Origin: Paraburkholderia caledonica NBRC 102488
Lineage (GTDB): Bacteria > Pseudomonadota > Gammaproteobacteria > Burkholderiales > Burkholderiaceae
NCBI RefSeq assembly: GCF_000685095.1
Contig: NZ_BAYE01000010.1
Coordinates: forward strand, 163,633 to 227,632
Reading direction: 5' to 3'
DNA: 64,000 bases
Shown: one piece after another, positions 20,382-29,524 of the stretch
Position numbering within the stretch: position 1 is the first letter of the stretch
Layout: the number at the start of each line of letters is the position of its first letter
The notes under the pieces: model-generated
Told to the model about the DNA's origin: nothing
Databases searched by the model: none
The model's input: the letters and a program-made list of their open reading frames with translations, nothing else
Translations under genes and position numbers: made by a program

Positions 20382-22430
20382 ATGAAGGATTTTCCCGAAC
20401 CGTCACGCGGCAGGCATCCCACGCGCATCGACGCGCCGCCTGCCGCATTCGGTCTGGATGCGCTGATCGCGTTGGCGGTCGGCGCAGGTCTCGTAGCGTG
20501 CCTGTACTTCGCGCGAGCGGTTCTGATTCCGATGACGCTCGCAATTCTGTTGAGCTTTCTCGTCGCGCCGCTCGTGAAGTCGCTGGGCCGTTTGAAGCTC
20601 GGCCATGTCGCGTCGGTGTTCGCCGCTGTGGTGATTTCGGTGTCGGTGATCGGCGTGCTCGGCGCGGTGATCGCCATGCAACTGACGGACCTGGCGGCGG
20701 GCATGCCGCGCTATCAGGCAACCATCGAGCATAAGATGGAAGCCGCGCATACGTTGACTGTAGGCAAGCTCGATCGCTTCGCCAAAGTCGCGGGTCAGGC
20801 GCTGCAACGTGCCACCGTTGAACCGACGCCGCCCGCGCCGCGACGCGATGCGTCGTCTCCCGACGGCCGCGCGGCCGCCGCCGTTCCCGTCGAAGTGCGC
20901 GAGCCGGTGCCGACGCCGCTGGAACTCGCGCGGCGCGTGTTGTCGCCGGCAATCAGTCCGCTGGAGACGGCGTTCATCGTGTTCGTCGTGATGGTGGTGA
21001 TCCTCCTGCAACGCGACGATCTTCGCGATCGCGCGATCAGGCTGTTCGGCTCGCGCGATCTGCATCGCACCACCACCGTCATGGACGAAGCGGCGCGGCG
21101 CCTGAGCCGCTACTTCGTTTCGCAGCTCGGATTGAATGCGGGGCTCGGCGTCGTGATCGGCGCGGGGCTCTTCTTTATCGGCGTGCCGAGTCCGATTTTG
21201 TGGGGCATCCTCGCGGCGTTGCTTCGGCTCGTGCCGTATGTCGGCATCTGGATCGCGGGCGGGCTTGCCACCGCGCTCGCCGCCGCGGTGAGTCCCGGGT
21301 GGGACATGGCGATCTGGTCCATAGCGCTTTTCGTGACGGTCGAACTGCTGGTGGGCCAGGTCGTGGAGCCGCTGCTATATGGACGCAGCACCGGACTCTC
21401 GCCGTTTTCGGTCGTCGTAGCGGCGATCTTCTGGAGCTGGATCTGGGGGCCAATCGGGCTCATTTTGTCGACGCCTTTGACGCTCTGCCTGCTCGTGCTC
21501 GGCCGGCATATCAGGCGTCTGGAATTTCTCGACGTGATGCTGGGCGACCAGCCGGCGCTCACGCCTGTCGAAAATTTTTATCAACGTGTGCTCGCGGGCG
21601 ATCCCGACGAAGCGCTCGCGCAAGCGGAGCTGCTGCTGCGCGAGCGTTCGCTGTCGGCATACTACGACGAGGTGACGATCCCGGGCCTGCAACTCGCCGC
21701 CAACGACGTCGTGCGCGGCAGCGTCACCTCGGTGCAGCTCGCGCGGATCGAGTCCACCACGAACGATCTGATCGATGGACTCGACGGTTATCCGGACGAG
21801 CAGCCGCCGCGGCTCACGGCGGAGGACGCCGGCGCCGATATTGGACCGGTGGCGCCGTCGCATATCGCGCCGACTGCATCGGCGGGCATGCATGCGTTGT
21901 TTGCAAACCATATGTCGCGCGGTGCCGCGCAGGGGCCGCGCGACGATAGCGCTCAACAAGCCGCTGAAGATGCGCTGGAGGAAGCGCAAGATCCGCCGCG
22001 CGCAGCGAATCAGCGTGTCTTGTGCATTCCGGGGCGGGGCCCGCTCGATCCCGTGGCGGCGACCATTCTGTTGCAACTGCTCGGCAAGCATGGTTTCACG
22101 GCACGCGCGCTACCGCACGAGGCCGCGTCACGCGCCTCGATCGAGCAGATGGATGCCGACGACGTGGGCATCGTCTGCATCGTCTATCTGCGGATCGACG
22201 GCGTTCCCTCGCATTTGCGCTACATGGTGCGGCGCATTCGCGCACGCTTGCCGAACGCGTCGATTATCGTAGGACTGTGGGCGCGCGAGGATCTCGAGAA
22301 GTGGAGCGTCGATCTGCAAGACGCGATGGGCGCCGAATGCTATGTCACTTCATTGCAGGAGATGCTGGCAGCTTGCCGCATGTACACCAGCACGACAAGC
22401 GGCGAACCGCTCGCATTGGCCAACGTCTAG
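20382..22430 (+). CDS. AI-2E/PerM-family transporter with large soluble C-terminal extension
   Basis: A 682-residue membrane protein. Residues 20-400 form the AI-2E exporter/permease fold: two N-terminal membrane segments (ALIALAVGAGLVACLYF, AVLIPMTLAILLSFLVAPLV), a third, a soluble loop rich in Pro/Ala, and then about four or five more, including GVPSPILWGILAALLRLVPYVG and the signature LTLCLLVLGRH. Family members are usually 340-400 residues. Here about 270 residues follow: a helical region (LTPVENFYQRVLAGD...), an Ala/Asp-rich linker, and residues about 545-650 that alternate strand and helix (RVLCIPGRG, GIVCIVYL, SIIVGLW) like a B12-binding/Rossmann fold. Substrate unknown. Confidence 0.85.
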   Translation: MKDFPEPSRGRHPTRIDAPPAAFGLDALIALAVGAGLVACLYFARAVLIPMTLAILLSFLVAPLVKSLGRLKLGHVASVFAAVVISVSVIGVLGAVIAMQLTDLAAGMPRYQATIEHKMEAAHTLTVGKLDRFAKVAGQALQRATVEPTPPAPRRDASSPDGRAAAAVPVEVREPVPTPLELARRVLSPAISPLETAFIVFVVMVVILLQRDDLRDRAIRLFGSRDLHRTTTVMDEAARRLSRYFVSQLGLNAGLGVVIGAGLFFIGVPSPILWGILAALLRLVPYVGIWIAGGLATALAAAVSPGWDMAIWSIALFVTVELLVGQVVEPLLYGRSTGLSPFSVVVAAIFWSWIWGPIGLILSTPLTLCLLVLGRHIRRLEFLDVMLGDQPALTPVENFYQRVLAGDPDEALAQAELLLRERSLSAYYDEVTIPGLQLAANDVVRGSVTSVQLARIESTTNDLIDGLDGYPDEQPPRLTAEDAGADIGPVAPSHIAPTASAGMHALFANHMSRGAAQGPRDDSAQQAAEDALEEAQDPPRAANQRVLCIPGRGPLDPVAATILLQLLGKHGFTARALPHEAASRASIEQMDADDVGIVCIVYLRIDGVPSHLRYMVRRIRARLPNASIIVGLWAREDLEKWSVDLQDAMGAECYVTSLQEMLAACRMYTSTTSGEPLALANV

Positions 22431-22450
22431 AAAAGCACTGGAAAAGCAGG

Positions 22451-22481
22451 CAAAAACGCCCGGCGCTTGGCGCGTCGGGCG
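22451..22481 (-). terminator. Terminator for the 56-aa FPASDPP gene
   Basis: Read on the minus strand, CGCCCG plus GCGC pair with GCGC plus CGGGCG around a 3-base loop and are followed by TTTTT. It lies 20 bp past the stop of the small minus-strand gene and also at the end of the converging AI-2E transporter gene. Confidence 0.7.
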
Positions 22482-22500
22482 ATTGTCGTTGCAGCAGTGC

Positions 22501-22671
22501 TTATTTGCCGGTGGCCCAGCCTTCTGAGGTCTTGCCTTCGTCGTCAGTCACGATTTTCGTCGTGCCGCCGGTAGAGGGCGGGTCGCTCGCCGGAAACGTG
22601 TCCTCGACTTCCTTGTCGATCTGCTTCTCGGTCTTGTCGGCATTCGGGTGCTGTTCCTTGGGTTCTGCCAT
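22501..22671 (-). CDS. Small hydrophilic protein with FPASDPPS motif
   Basis: A 56-residue charged protein of the type MAEPKEQ...KEVEDTFPASDPPSTGG. The FPASDPP(S) motif recurs in short proteins across proteobacteria, but I know no function for it. AAGGAG lies eight bases before ATG 22671. The frame is open further upstream but without a site. It is followed by a good terminator and so is probably a monocistronic gene. Confidence 0.8.
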   Translation of the reverse strand: MAEPKEQHPNADKTEKQIDKEVEDTFPASDPPSTGGTTKIVTDDEGKTSEGWATGK

Positions 22672-22806
22672 GACGCTTCTCCTTGATCTGATAGATGTGA
22701 TGGGCGGACGGCCACGCTGCTCGCGCGGCCTACTGGGGTGCTTTTTACATCGGCATGTAGAGTTGAATGAAAGGTGAGCGCTCCATGAGATAAACATCGG
22801 CTTGCG

Positions 22807-24417
22807 TCAGACTGTCCCGCACGACTCGCGCCCGACAATCCGCAATGCGTCGGCGCGCGTGAGCGGACCTTGGTGCATGGCCTCGATCAGGTGCGCAGTC
22901 TGCGCGTCGCGTTCACACGCGAGCACCGCGAGAACCTTGTCGTCCTTCACGTAAAGCGCAGCAAACTCGTAAGTATCCAGGTCGCCGTCGATCACCAACT
23001 CGTCCCAGTCGCTTGCATGGCCGAGATATTCAAACGTCTTGCCGAAGTGGTAGGTCCAGAAAAACGGCACGCCGTCATAACGGTTGCGTGCGCCGCACAT
23101 GTTTTGCGCAGCGATGCGAGCGTGCTGCTGCGCAACCCGCCAATGTTCGATTCGCAGCGGCTCCTCGTTCTCGCGCAGCGGAAACATCGCAATATCGCCG
23201 GCGGCGTAAAGACCGGGCGCGGCCTGCATGCCTGCGTTCACGATCACGCCGCCGTCCTTTTGCAGCGGCAGTCCTTCGATAAAGCCGGTGGCCGGGGTCA
23301 CGCTTGTGCCTAACAGCACGACGTCGGCGGCGATATGCTCGCCGCTTTCCAGCATCACTTCATGCACGCTGCCTTCTTCCCCTTCGAGCGAGGCGACCTT
23401 CGCTTCCGGATAAAACTTCACGCCATGGCTTTCGTGCAGCGCGCGGAACATTGCGCCCATGCGTTCACCAAACTGCTTTGCAAAGGGCACCTTATCCGGC
23501 GAAATAACGGCGACTTCGACGCCGCGTTTGCGCAGCGAGGCGGCGGTTTCGAGTCCGATGAAACCGCTGCCGATAATCGCTACCCGCGTGGACGTGGTCG
23601 CGGCGGTAGACGCGGCGTCGATCGCGAGTTCGTCGGTCGGCCCGTCGCCAAGCGCGTCGACGATCGCCGCGGCGTCGGCGAGATTGCGCAGCACATACAC
23701 GCCGCCAAGCTCGCAGCCAGGAATGGAAGGGACTTTCGGCACACCGCCGGTCGCGAGCAACGCGGTGTCGTAGGTCAATGCGCCACCGTGTTCCAGATGA
23801 ACGGTGCGGTTGGGAACATCGAGGCGCACTACCTTTGCGACGATCCGCTCCACGCCGTGCTGCTCGAACCACTCGTTAGCGAGAAGAGGCGGCACATCGG
23901 CGGGAGACATCTCCGCGGAAGGGACAAACTTGCTGAGCGACGTGCGGTCGTACGGCGCGTGCGGTTCGTCGCCGATAAGCGTAATGCGCCCGCTAAAGCC
24001 GTACTCGCGCAGCGCCGCGCAAGCCGCGGCGCCGGCCGCGCCCGCGCCGATTACCGCGAAATGCGGCTCCTGCGTGCGGGCAAGCTCTGTTTCGTTCGGC
24101 AGCTTGCCCGCTGTCACCATCACGTCATCGCCGTCGACGATCACCGCATAGCGTTCGAGCGGCACGAGCGGCGGCGGCTCCAGCACCTGGCCGGTGGATG
24201 CGTCGAACGTGCCCTTATGCCACGGACAAATGATCCGGCCGCGGCACAACGCGCCTTTCTCGAGCGGCCCGCCTGCGTGCGGACAATCGGCGGAATAGGC
24301 GCGCACGGTGTCGCCGTCGCGGACCAGCAGGATTTTTTCGTCACCCACTACGACGCGTTGTGCCCGGTCCTCGCGTAGCTGCGAAAGCTGGGCGACGTGT
24401 AGTGCGGTCGTAGGCAT
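22807..24417 (-). CDS. Rieske/FAD-dependent oxidoreductase (AIF-like ferredoxin reductase)
   Basis: A 536-residue fusion. An N-terminal Rieske [2Fe-2S] domain (residues 5-105, CPHAGGPLEKG and CPWHKG) is joined to an FAD/NAD-dependent reductase with FAD motif VIGAGAAGAAACAAL, an NAD motif IIGSGFIGLETAASL and the late FAD contact GLYAAGDIA. This is the layout of mammalian AIFL/Nfrl and bacterial nitrite-reductase-like ferredoxin reductases. It moves electrons from NAD(P)H to an unknown partner. The ATG at 24417 has AAGGA nine bases upstream; the open frame continues 33 codons without support. It is divergent from the Cache kinase. Confidence 0.9.
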   Translation of the reverse strand: MPTTALHVAQLSQLREDRAQRVVVGDEKILLVRDGDTVRAYSADCPHAGGPLEKGALCRGRIICPWHKGTFDASTGQVLEPPPLVPLERYAVIVDGDDVMVTAGKLPNETELARTQEPHFAVIGAGAAGAAACAALREYGFSGRITLIGDEPHAPYDRTSLSKFVPSAEMSPADVPPLLANEWFEQHGVERIVAKVVRLDVPNRTVHLEHGGALTYDTALLATGGVPKVPSIPGCELGGVYVLRNLADAAAIVDALGDGPTDELAIDAASTAATTSTRVAIIGSGFIGLETAASLRKRGVEVAVISPDKVPFAKQFGERMGAMFRALHESHGVKFYPEAKVASLEGEEGSVHEVMLESGEHIAADVVLLGTSVTPATGFIEGLPLQKDGGVIVNAGMQAAPGLYAAGDIAMFPLRENEEPLRIEHWRVAQQHARIAAQNMCGARNRYDGVPFFWTYHFGKTFEYLGHASDWDELVIDGDLDTYEFAALYVKDDKVLAVLACERDAQTAHLIEAMHQGPLTRADALRIVGRESCGTV

Positions 24418-24684
24418 GCAGGTTCCTTCAGGCGTTGTCAGATGCGGCTCGCAGCGGTAGGATCGCGCGCCGGGGCCGCAGGACCAGAATGAGAAAAGTG
24501 CTACATGTCTGAGCAATTGCCGTGCCCGACATCGGCTAGATCCAGGCCATGCAAAAACATTTCTCGTTTCTTCACGTCTCGCTATGTGAATGGCCGAAAA
24601 GTACGCTAGATTCCTTTTAAGGAAATAGCGAACGATCAGAAGGCACGATACCTGCGAAGAAATAGATGACTTCGCCAGACTTTT

Positions 24685-26853
24685 GTGGAGATGTTGGCCG
24701 TGCAGCGTGCGGAGCGAGTTGCAGTTGATGTCCCAATGCCGTCGCGCAATTTTGCGGCGACGCGGCGTGTGTTACTCGTTGTGCTTGCCGTTTCGATTCT
24801 CTTCCCGCTTGCATGCCTCGCCGGCTACGGTTATTTCGATTACCAGCGGCGCATAGCCGATTCGAATGACATGATCGACCGGCTGGTACGTGTGACCGAG
24901 GAACAGGCGGTCAAGGTGCTCGACCTGAACCAGCAGATGGCTTCGCGCATCGTCGAGCTGATCGGTGACGAAGACGATAAGCAGCTTCGTGCGCATGACG
25001 CGCAATTGCATAAAGCCCTGCGCGAAATTGGCGGGGACTTTCCGCAAGTGGCGTCCATCAACCTGATTGGTGTGAACGGCGATCTGCTCGTGTCGAGCCG
25101 TGCGTATCCGGCAACTGGCATCTCCATCGGCCATCGCGAAGACTTCATCTCCGCGCGAGCGATGCGCCCGCATCCGTACTTTTCGTTGCCCATGTTCGGC
25201 CCGTTATCGCAAACGGACGTGTTCAACACCACCATCGCCCGCACGGATACCAACGGCAACTTCCTCGGCGTCGTGTCGGTCGCATTGCGTAACGAGTACT
25301 TCTCGCGCTTTTATCGCGAGCTCACTAATGGCGATTCATCGCTCGCGTTAGCGCTTTATCGTCAGGACGGCAATCTGCTCGTGCGCTACCCGCCGTTGCC
25401 GGCAGGGGTGGCGGATAGTGCGTCCGACGCGTTTGCGTATGCGTTGCGGGACAAGCAGTTGTCTGGCCACGTACGCGTCAAATCGGCGGAAGACGGCGGT
25501 GAGCGGCTCGTCGCGTTTCGCCGGGTCGGCGACTATCCGTTGTACGTGTCTAGCGCCTGTGCAACAGGCGCGATCGTCGACGCGTGGCGCCAGCACTTCA
25601 TGGTGATCGCCGCGTTGACCGCGGCGCCGTGTATCGCGATCTGGATCCTCGTGCTTTACTCGCTGCGTCAACTCGACGGCGAGCGCGTCGCATGGGAGCG
25701 CTGGCAGGGCGAGGTTGCGATGCGGCTTTCGGCGGAAGCTTCGAGCCGGCAATTGCAGCGCATGGGCGCGCTCGGCAATCTGGTCGCGAACGTCGCGCAC
25801 GATTTCAACAATCTGCTTATGGTCGTCTCCGCGAATATCGAGCTTGCCCGTCTCAAGCGGTTCAACAACCTCGAAAAGGAAATGACGGCAGTTCAGCGCG
25901 CCACCGCGACCGCGGAATCGCTCACGCGGCGGCTTTTGAGCGTCGCAAAGAAGCAGCCGCTGAAGCAGGAGCCGATCCACCTGAAAAAGTGGATTCCGGG
26001 CGCGGCGCCGCTCATCGAAGCGGCGCTCGGCGATCAGATCGAACTGGCGCTCAGCATTGTCGACGACGTATGGGACGTGCTCGCGGATCCGACCGATCTC
26101 GAACTCGCGATCATGAACCTGGCGGTGAATGCACGTGACGCGATGCCGCGCGGCGGCCGCTTCGTGATTCGTTGCCAGAACAACCGGCTGGTCGGCAGCG
26201 ATACCTTGCTACCTGATGGCGAGTACGTGCTGATCGCGTGTTCCGACGACGGCGAAGGCATGCCCGAACCAGTCGCGCGGCGCGCGTTCGAGGCGCTGTT
26301 CACAACCAAACTCAGCGGCTCGGGCGCGGGTCTCGGTTTGGCGCAGGTTCTGTCCATGTGCGAACAGGCGGGCGGCACCGCGAAGATCGACAGCGTGCCC
26401 GGCAGCGGCACGACGGTGCGGATGTACCTGCCGCGCTATCGCGAACGCCGCCAGGCGCGCGCCGTGAAAGAAGAAGTGGTGGAACAGGCAGCGCTGCAGC
26501 ACGCGGGCATGGTGCTCCTCGTGGAAGACAACGAAGACGTCGCGGCGGGCGTCGCGGCCGTGCTGGAAACATTCGGCTGCGCGGTGCGTCACGAGCCCAC
26601 CGCCGATCAGGCCTTCGACGTACTTACCGGTGGCGAGCGCTTTGAACTCGTGCTGTCGGACATCCAGATGCCGGGCAAGCTGAACGGCATCGACCTGGCT
26701 GAAAAAGTGCGGAGTGCATGGCCCACGCAGAAGATCGCCTTGATGACGGGTTACGCGGACGAACTCGAACGCGCACGGCGCCTGGGCGTAGCCATACTGG
26801 CGAAGCCATTCAACATCGAGGAACTGCACGCGCTGGTGGCTTGCGAACCGTAA
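24685..26853 (+). CDS. Cache-domain hybrid histidine kinase
   Basis: A 722-residue membrane sensor. Membrane segment 1 is at residues about 29-49, a periplasmic double-PDC/Cache-type domain at 55-300 (SINLIGVNGDLLVSSR, FLGVVSVALRNEYFSRF), and membrane segment 2 at about 306-326. It continues with HisKA containing His372 (VAHDFNNLL), HATPase (about 460-590) and a C-terminal receiver with Asp659. The VAHDFNN type usually autophosphorylates and passes phosphate to its own receiver. No output regulator is adjacent. The start is uncertain among GTG 24685, ATG 24691 and ATG 24736, all without an ideal ribosome binding site. Confidence 0.88.
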   Translation: MEMLAVQRAERVAVDVPMPSRNFAATRRVLLVVLAVSILFPLACLAGYGYFDYQRRIADSNDMIDRLVRVTEEQAVKVLDLNQQMASRIVELIGDEDDKQLRAHDAQLHKALREIGGDFPQVASINLIGVNGDLLVSSRAYPATGISIGHREDFISARAMRPHPYFSLPMFGPLSQTDVFNTTIARTDTNGNFLGVVSVALRNEYFSRFYRELTNGDSSLALALYRQDGNLLVRYPPLPAGVADSASDAFAYALRDKQLSGHVRVKSAEDGGERLVAFRRVGDYPLYVSSACATGAIVDAWRQHFMVIAALTAAPCIAIWILVLYSLRQLDGERVAWERWQGEVAMRLSAEASSRQLQRMGALGNLVANVAHDFNNLLMVVSANIELARLKRFNNLEKEMTAVQRATATAESLTRRLLSVAKKQPLKQEPIHLKKWIPGAAPLIEAALGDQIELALSIVDDVWDVLADPTDLELAIMNLAVNARDAMPRGGRFVIRCQNNRLVGSDTLLPDGEYVLIACSDDGEGMPEPVARRAFEALFTTKLSGSGAGLGLAQVLSMCEQAGGTAKIDSVPGSGTTVRMYLPRYRERRQARAVKEEVVEQAALQHAGMVLLVEDNEDVAAGVAAVLETFGCAVRHEPTADQAFDVLTGGERFELVLSDIQMPGKLNGIDLAEKVRSAWPTQKIALMTGYADELERARRLGVAILAKPFNIEELHALVACEP

Positions 26854-26969
26854 TGCGTTGCAATCTTGAGGCACACCCCTTGCTGAACTCCTGACGAGGC
26901 ATGCGCGCCTGGCTCCCCTACGCGCGCAATCCGCTTCTATTTCGCTTTCATTCCGACAGGAGAACAGTT

Positions 26970-27263
26970 ATGAAGATCAAGAAGGCACTGCTTATTTCCA
27001 CATTGCTCACGGCTTCGTCGCTTGCCATGGCACAAGGTGCGGGCGGCTCCGGCGGGGCTGGTGGCGGCCCGGCCGGCAATGACCCGAGCACGACCGGCGG
27101 CGCGAATGCTTCCACGCGCGAAGGCGGTGACGCTGCGTCATCGGGCGCAATGTCGCATTCGAAGTCGAAGAAGCACTCGTCGAAGTCGAAGGCCACGAAG
27201 CCCGCGACCGACACCACCAACATGCCGGGCGCGAACGCAAGCAGCGACACGAAAGGGCAATAA
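26970..27263 (+). CDS. Small secreted Gly/Ser/Lys-rich protein
   Basis: A 97-residue protein with a cleavable signal peptide (KKALLISTLLTASSLAMAQG, cleavage after AMA). The mature part is low complexity: Gly-rich (GGSGGAGGGPAG), then Ser/Lys-rich (SKSKKHSSKSKATK), then NMPGANASSDT. It is probably disordered in the periplasm or outside the cell. CAGGAGAA lies seven bases before the ATG. No family is recognised. Confidence 0.8.
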   Translation: MKIKKALLISTLLTASSLAMAQGAGGSGGAGGGPAGNDPSTTGGANASTREGGDAASSGAMSHSKSKKHSSKSKATKPATDTTNMPGANASSDTKGQ

Positions 27264-27278
27264 CCCGCCGCGTTCCGA

Positions 27279-27317
27279 GTGAGCGCCTGTGGCGCGAATG
27301 CGCTACGGGCGCCTCAC
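27279..27317. terminator. Possible bidirectional hairpin between the small secreted protein gene and fbaB
   Basis: GTGAGCGCC pairs with GGCGCCTCAC with one bulged base in the space between two converging genes. There is no long T tract next to it, so it is a weak candidate. Confidence 0.35.
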
Positions 27318-27350
27318 GAGTCGGATGCTGTACCGGCGCGGCCTGACTGA

Positions 27351-28370
27351 CTAACTTTTTTCTTGCGCCGCGTCGTACTTGCCGAGCGCCGCCGCGCTGT
27401 TCAGACGCGCGCGCTTCAGTAATGCCTGCTGCGCTTCCTCGACGTTACTCGCCGCGCCTTTCCAGGCTTGCAACGGCAGCTCCTGCAACGCACGTCCGTA
27501 CGAGAAGCTCAGATTCCACGGCAGCGGCCCGAGGCGATTCATTGCATCGAGGTTCGCGGTCGCTTCTTCGGGCGATTGTCCGCCAGAGAGAAATACGATG
27601 CCTGGCACGGCCGCGGGCACGGTGCGTTTCAGAATCCGCACCGTGTAAGCAGCGATATCCGCAGTGGACGATTGCCGCGCGCTCTCCGGACCGGCGATCA
27701 CCATGCTCGGCTTCAGCAGCATATGTTCGAGCACGACGCGATGCCGTTGCAGCGCGACGAACACTTCGTGTAAAACCGCCTCGGTCACTTCGGCGCTACG
27801 CTCGATCGTGTGGTCGCCGTCCATCAACACTTCCGGTTCGACGATCGGCACGATGCCCGCTTCCTGCGCGATCGCGGCGTAACGCGCGAGCGAGTCGGCA
27901 TTCGCTTCTATTGCGAGACGGCTCGGCAGATTTGCCGCAATGTTGTAAACCGCGCGCCACTTTGCAAAGCGCGCGCCTTGCTTTTTGTAATCGACAAAGC
28001 GGCGCGCGAGGCCGTCGAGGCCTTCGGTGATTTCATCGCCTGGAGCATGAGCAAGCGCAACCTTGCCGAGGTCCACCTTGATGCCCGGCACGATACCGTT
28101 CTTCGCAGCGACTTCCGGGAACGGCGTGCCGTTGTCCGCTTTCTGGCCGAGCGTTTCTTCATAGAGAATCACGCCGCTCACAAATTCGCCGAGGCCCGGC
28201 GTGGTGAGCAGCAGATTGCGATACGCACGGCGGTTTTCCTCGGTGGAGTCGAGTCCGATCGTCTTGAAGCGTTTGGCGATGGTGGGGCCGCTTTCGTCGG
28301 CGGCGAGCAGGCCCTTGCCGGGCTGAACCATTGCGTCGACGGTGGCTTGCAGTTCGCTACGGGTGTCCAT
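27351..28370 (-). CDS. fbaB: Class I fructose-bisphosphate aldolase
   Basis: A 339-residue Schiff-base aldolase that cleaves fructose 1,6-bisphosphate in glycolysis or joins trioses in gluconeogenesis. The GKGLLAADES N-terminus, PIVEPEVLMDG and the lysine in LLKPSMV are the eukaryote-type class I motifs, and FLSGGQSPEEAT binds the phosphate. The start is ATG 28370 with GGGAG nine bases upstream; the frame is open 125 codons further but is Arg-rich. It lies downstream of the YjbQ-like gene (77 bp) on the same strand and may be its operon partner. Confidence 0.93.
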   Translation of the reverse strand: MDTRSELQATVDAMVQPGKGLLAADESGPTIAKRFKTIGLDSTEENRRAYRNLLLTTPGLGEFVSGVILYEETLGQKADNGTPFPEVAAKNGIVPGIKVDLGKVALAHAPGDEITEGLDGLARRFVDYKKQGARFAKWRAVYNIAANLPSRLAIEANADSLARYAAIAQEAGIVPIVEPEVLMDGDHTIERSAEVTEAVLHEVFVALQRHRVVLEHMLLKPSMVIAGPESARQSSTADIAAYTVRILKRTVPAAVPGIVFLSGGQSPEEATANLDAMNRLGPLPWNLSFSYGRALQELPLQAWKGAASNVEEAQQALLKRARLNSAAALGKYDAAQEKS

Positions 28371-28447
28371 GAGATGTGCTCCCGTTGTTCCGGTTGCGGA
28401 AGGAAAACTGCGGCCGCGGCGCATTGGCGGCCGCTGCATTACCTGCG

Positions 28448-28867
28448 TTATTCGCCTATCAGATGCAGCACGATGTCGCGATGCTGCGTGTGACGCCGAT
28501 GCTCGAACAGATACAGCCCTTGCCATGTGCCGAGCACCATCTGCCCATGCTCGACCGGTATGCTCAATTGAACCTGCGTCAATGCGGTGCGCAAATGCGC
28601 AGGCATGTCGTCGGGGCCCTCGGCGTCGTGCTCGTAGCGTTGCTTGTCTTCGGGCGCGAGGTTCGCGAAGTAGCGCTCGAGATCTTGCTGTACCGACGGG
28701 TCGGCATTTTCCTGAATCAGCAATGACGCCGACGTATGACGGCAAAACAGCGTCAGCAGTCCGGTGTCGATGTCCTGCGCCGCGACGAAGCGGCGGGCTT
28801 CATCGGTGAATTCGAGGAGCCCGCGAGTGGGCGCCTTGACGCTCAGATGGTGGATGGCCTGTCGCAT
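28448..28867 (-). CDS. YjbQ/UPF0047 family protein
   Basis: A 139-residue member of the UPF0047/YjbQ family, of the usual length, with the signature HTSASLLIQENAD and C-terminal TWQGLYLFEHR. Three conserved His/Glu ligands suggest a metal or phosphate site. Family members have been reported to have weak thiamin phosphate synthase activity, but the real role is unclear. It sits 28 bp after the thioredoxin-like gene and 77 bp before fbaB on the same strand. Confidence 0.9.
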   Translation of the reverse strand: MRQAIHHLSVKAPTRGLLEFTDEARRFVAAQDIDTGLLTLFCRHTSASLLIQENADPSVQQDLERYFANLAPEDKQRYEHDAEGPDDMPAHLRTALTQVQLSIPVEHGQMVLGTWQGLYLFEHRRHTQHRDIVLHLIGE

Positions 28868-28895
28868 GATGGGAGCGCTCGGCTCCGGCTCCGGT

Positions 28896-29216
28896 TCAGA
28901 GCGACGCGAATGCGTCGGCGATCTGTTCCACGCTCCCTGGGCGAACGACGCGCGCCACTTCCGTGCCGTCGCGCATGAAAATCAGCGTGGGCCATAACTT
29001 GACCTTGAACGTGCGGCCTAACGGGCGGCCGGGACCGTCTTCGATCTTCAGGTGCCTGACGCCGGCATGCGCTTCGAAAGCCTTTGCAATGGACGGCTGC
29101 GCACCCTGGCAGTAGCCACACCAGTCCGTGCCGAACTCGATGACGGTGGCGCCTGGCAGCGCGTCGATTTCGGCTCTTGAAGGGGCTTTGGTGGAATAAG
29201 GCGTCCGGATTGCCAT
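28896..29216 (-). CDS. Thioredoxin-like protein
   Basis: A 106-residue single thioredoxin fold with active site WCGYC (FGTDWCGYCQGAQP) and the cis-Pro segment LWPTLIFMRDG. The CGYC dipeptide differs from the CGPC of classical thioredoxin, so its redox potential and partner are probably different. There is no signal peptide, so it is cytoplasmic. It is the first gene of a likely three-gene minus-strand unit with the YjbQ-like gene and fbaB. Confidence 0.9.
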   Translation of the reverse strand: MAIRTPYSTKAPSRAEIDALPGATVIEFGTDWCGYCQGAQPSIAKAFEAHAGVRHLKIEDGPGRPLGRTFKVKLWPTLIFMRDGTEVARVVRPGSVEQIADAFASL

Positions 29217-29524
29217 GCATGCTCCGCTGCGGGTTCAAATATGCGCTCAGGGGTTCGAAAGGCGCGTCCGCTGCCGCGGACACGCGCCGCACTGTGGTTT
29301 GATAAGAGTACCAGCTATTGGTTCGAGAGTCGGCGCGGCGGGCATTGCCACAACCGTACAAGCTGGGCGGGCGCTCGAAAAGCGGGCTATGTCATGCTCC
29401 GGACCGGGTGGGAGCGCCAGCGGGAGTAGATATTGCTATCGTCTGGCCTCGACTACCACGCATAGGGCCGGCGAGAGGGCGCCAACGCGTGGACGCGCAG
29501 GTTCAACCGTCATGGAGGCATGTC
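29217..29524. other. 308-bp divergent intergenic region
   Basis: It lies between the thioredoxin gene (minus) and the exported-protein gene (plus) and should hold promoters for both. A GC-rich imperfect hairpin (GCGCGTCCGC with GCGGACACGCGC, near 29262-29288) is visible. I see no supported gene, RNA or clear -35/-10 pair. Confidence 0.5.

Noticed and set aside
24611..24624. TTCCTT-TT-AAGGAA dyad upstream of the Cache kinase as an operator
   Set aside because: Short, AT-rich dyads like this arise by chance and no regulator gene is adjacent; kept only as a remark.
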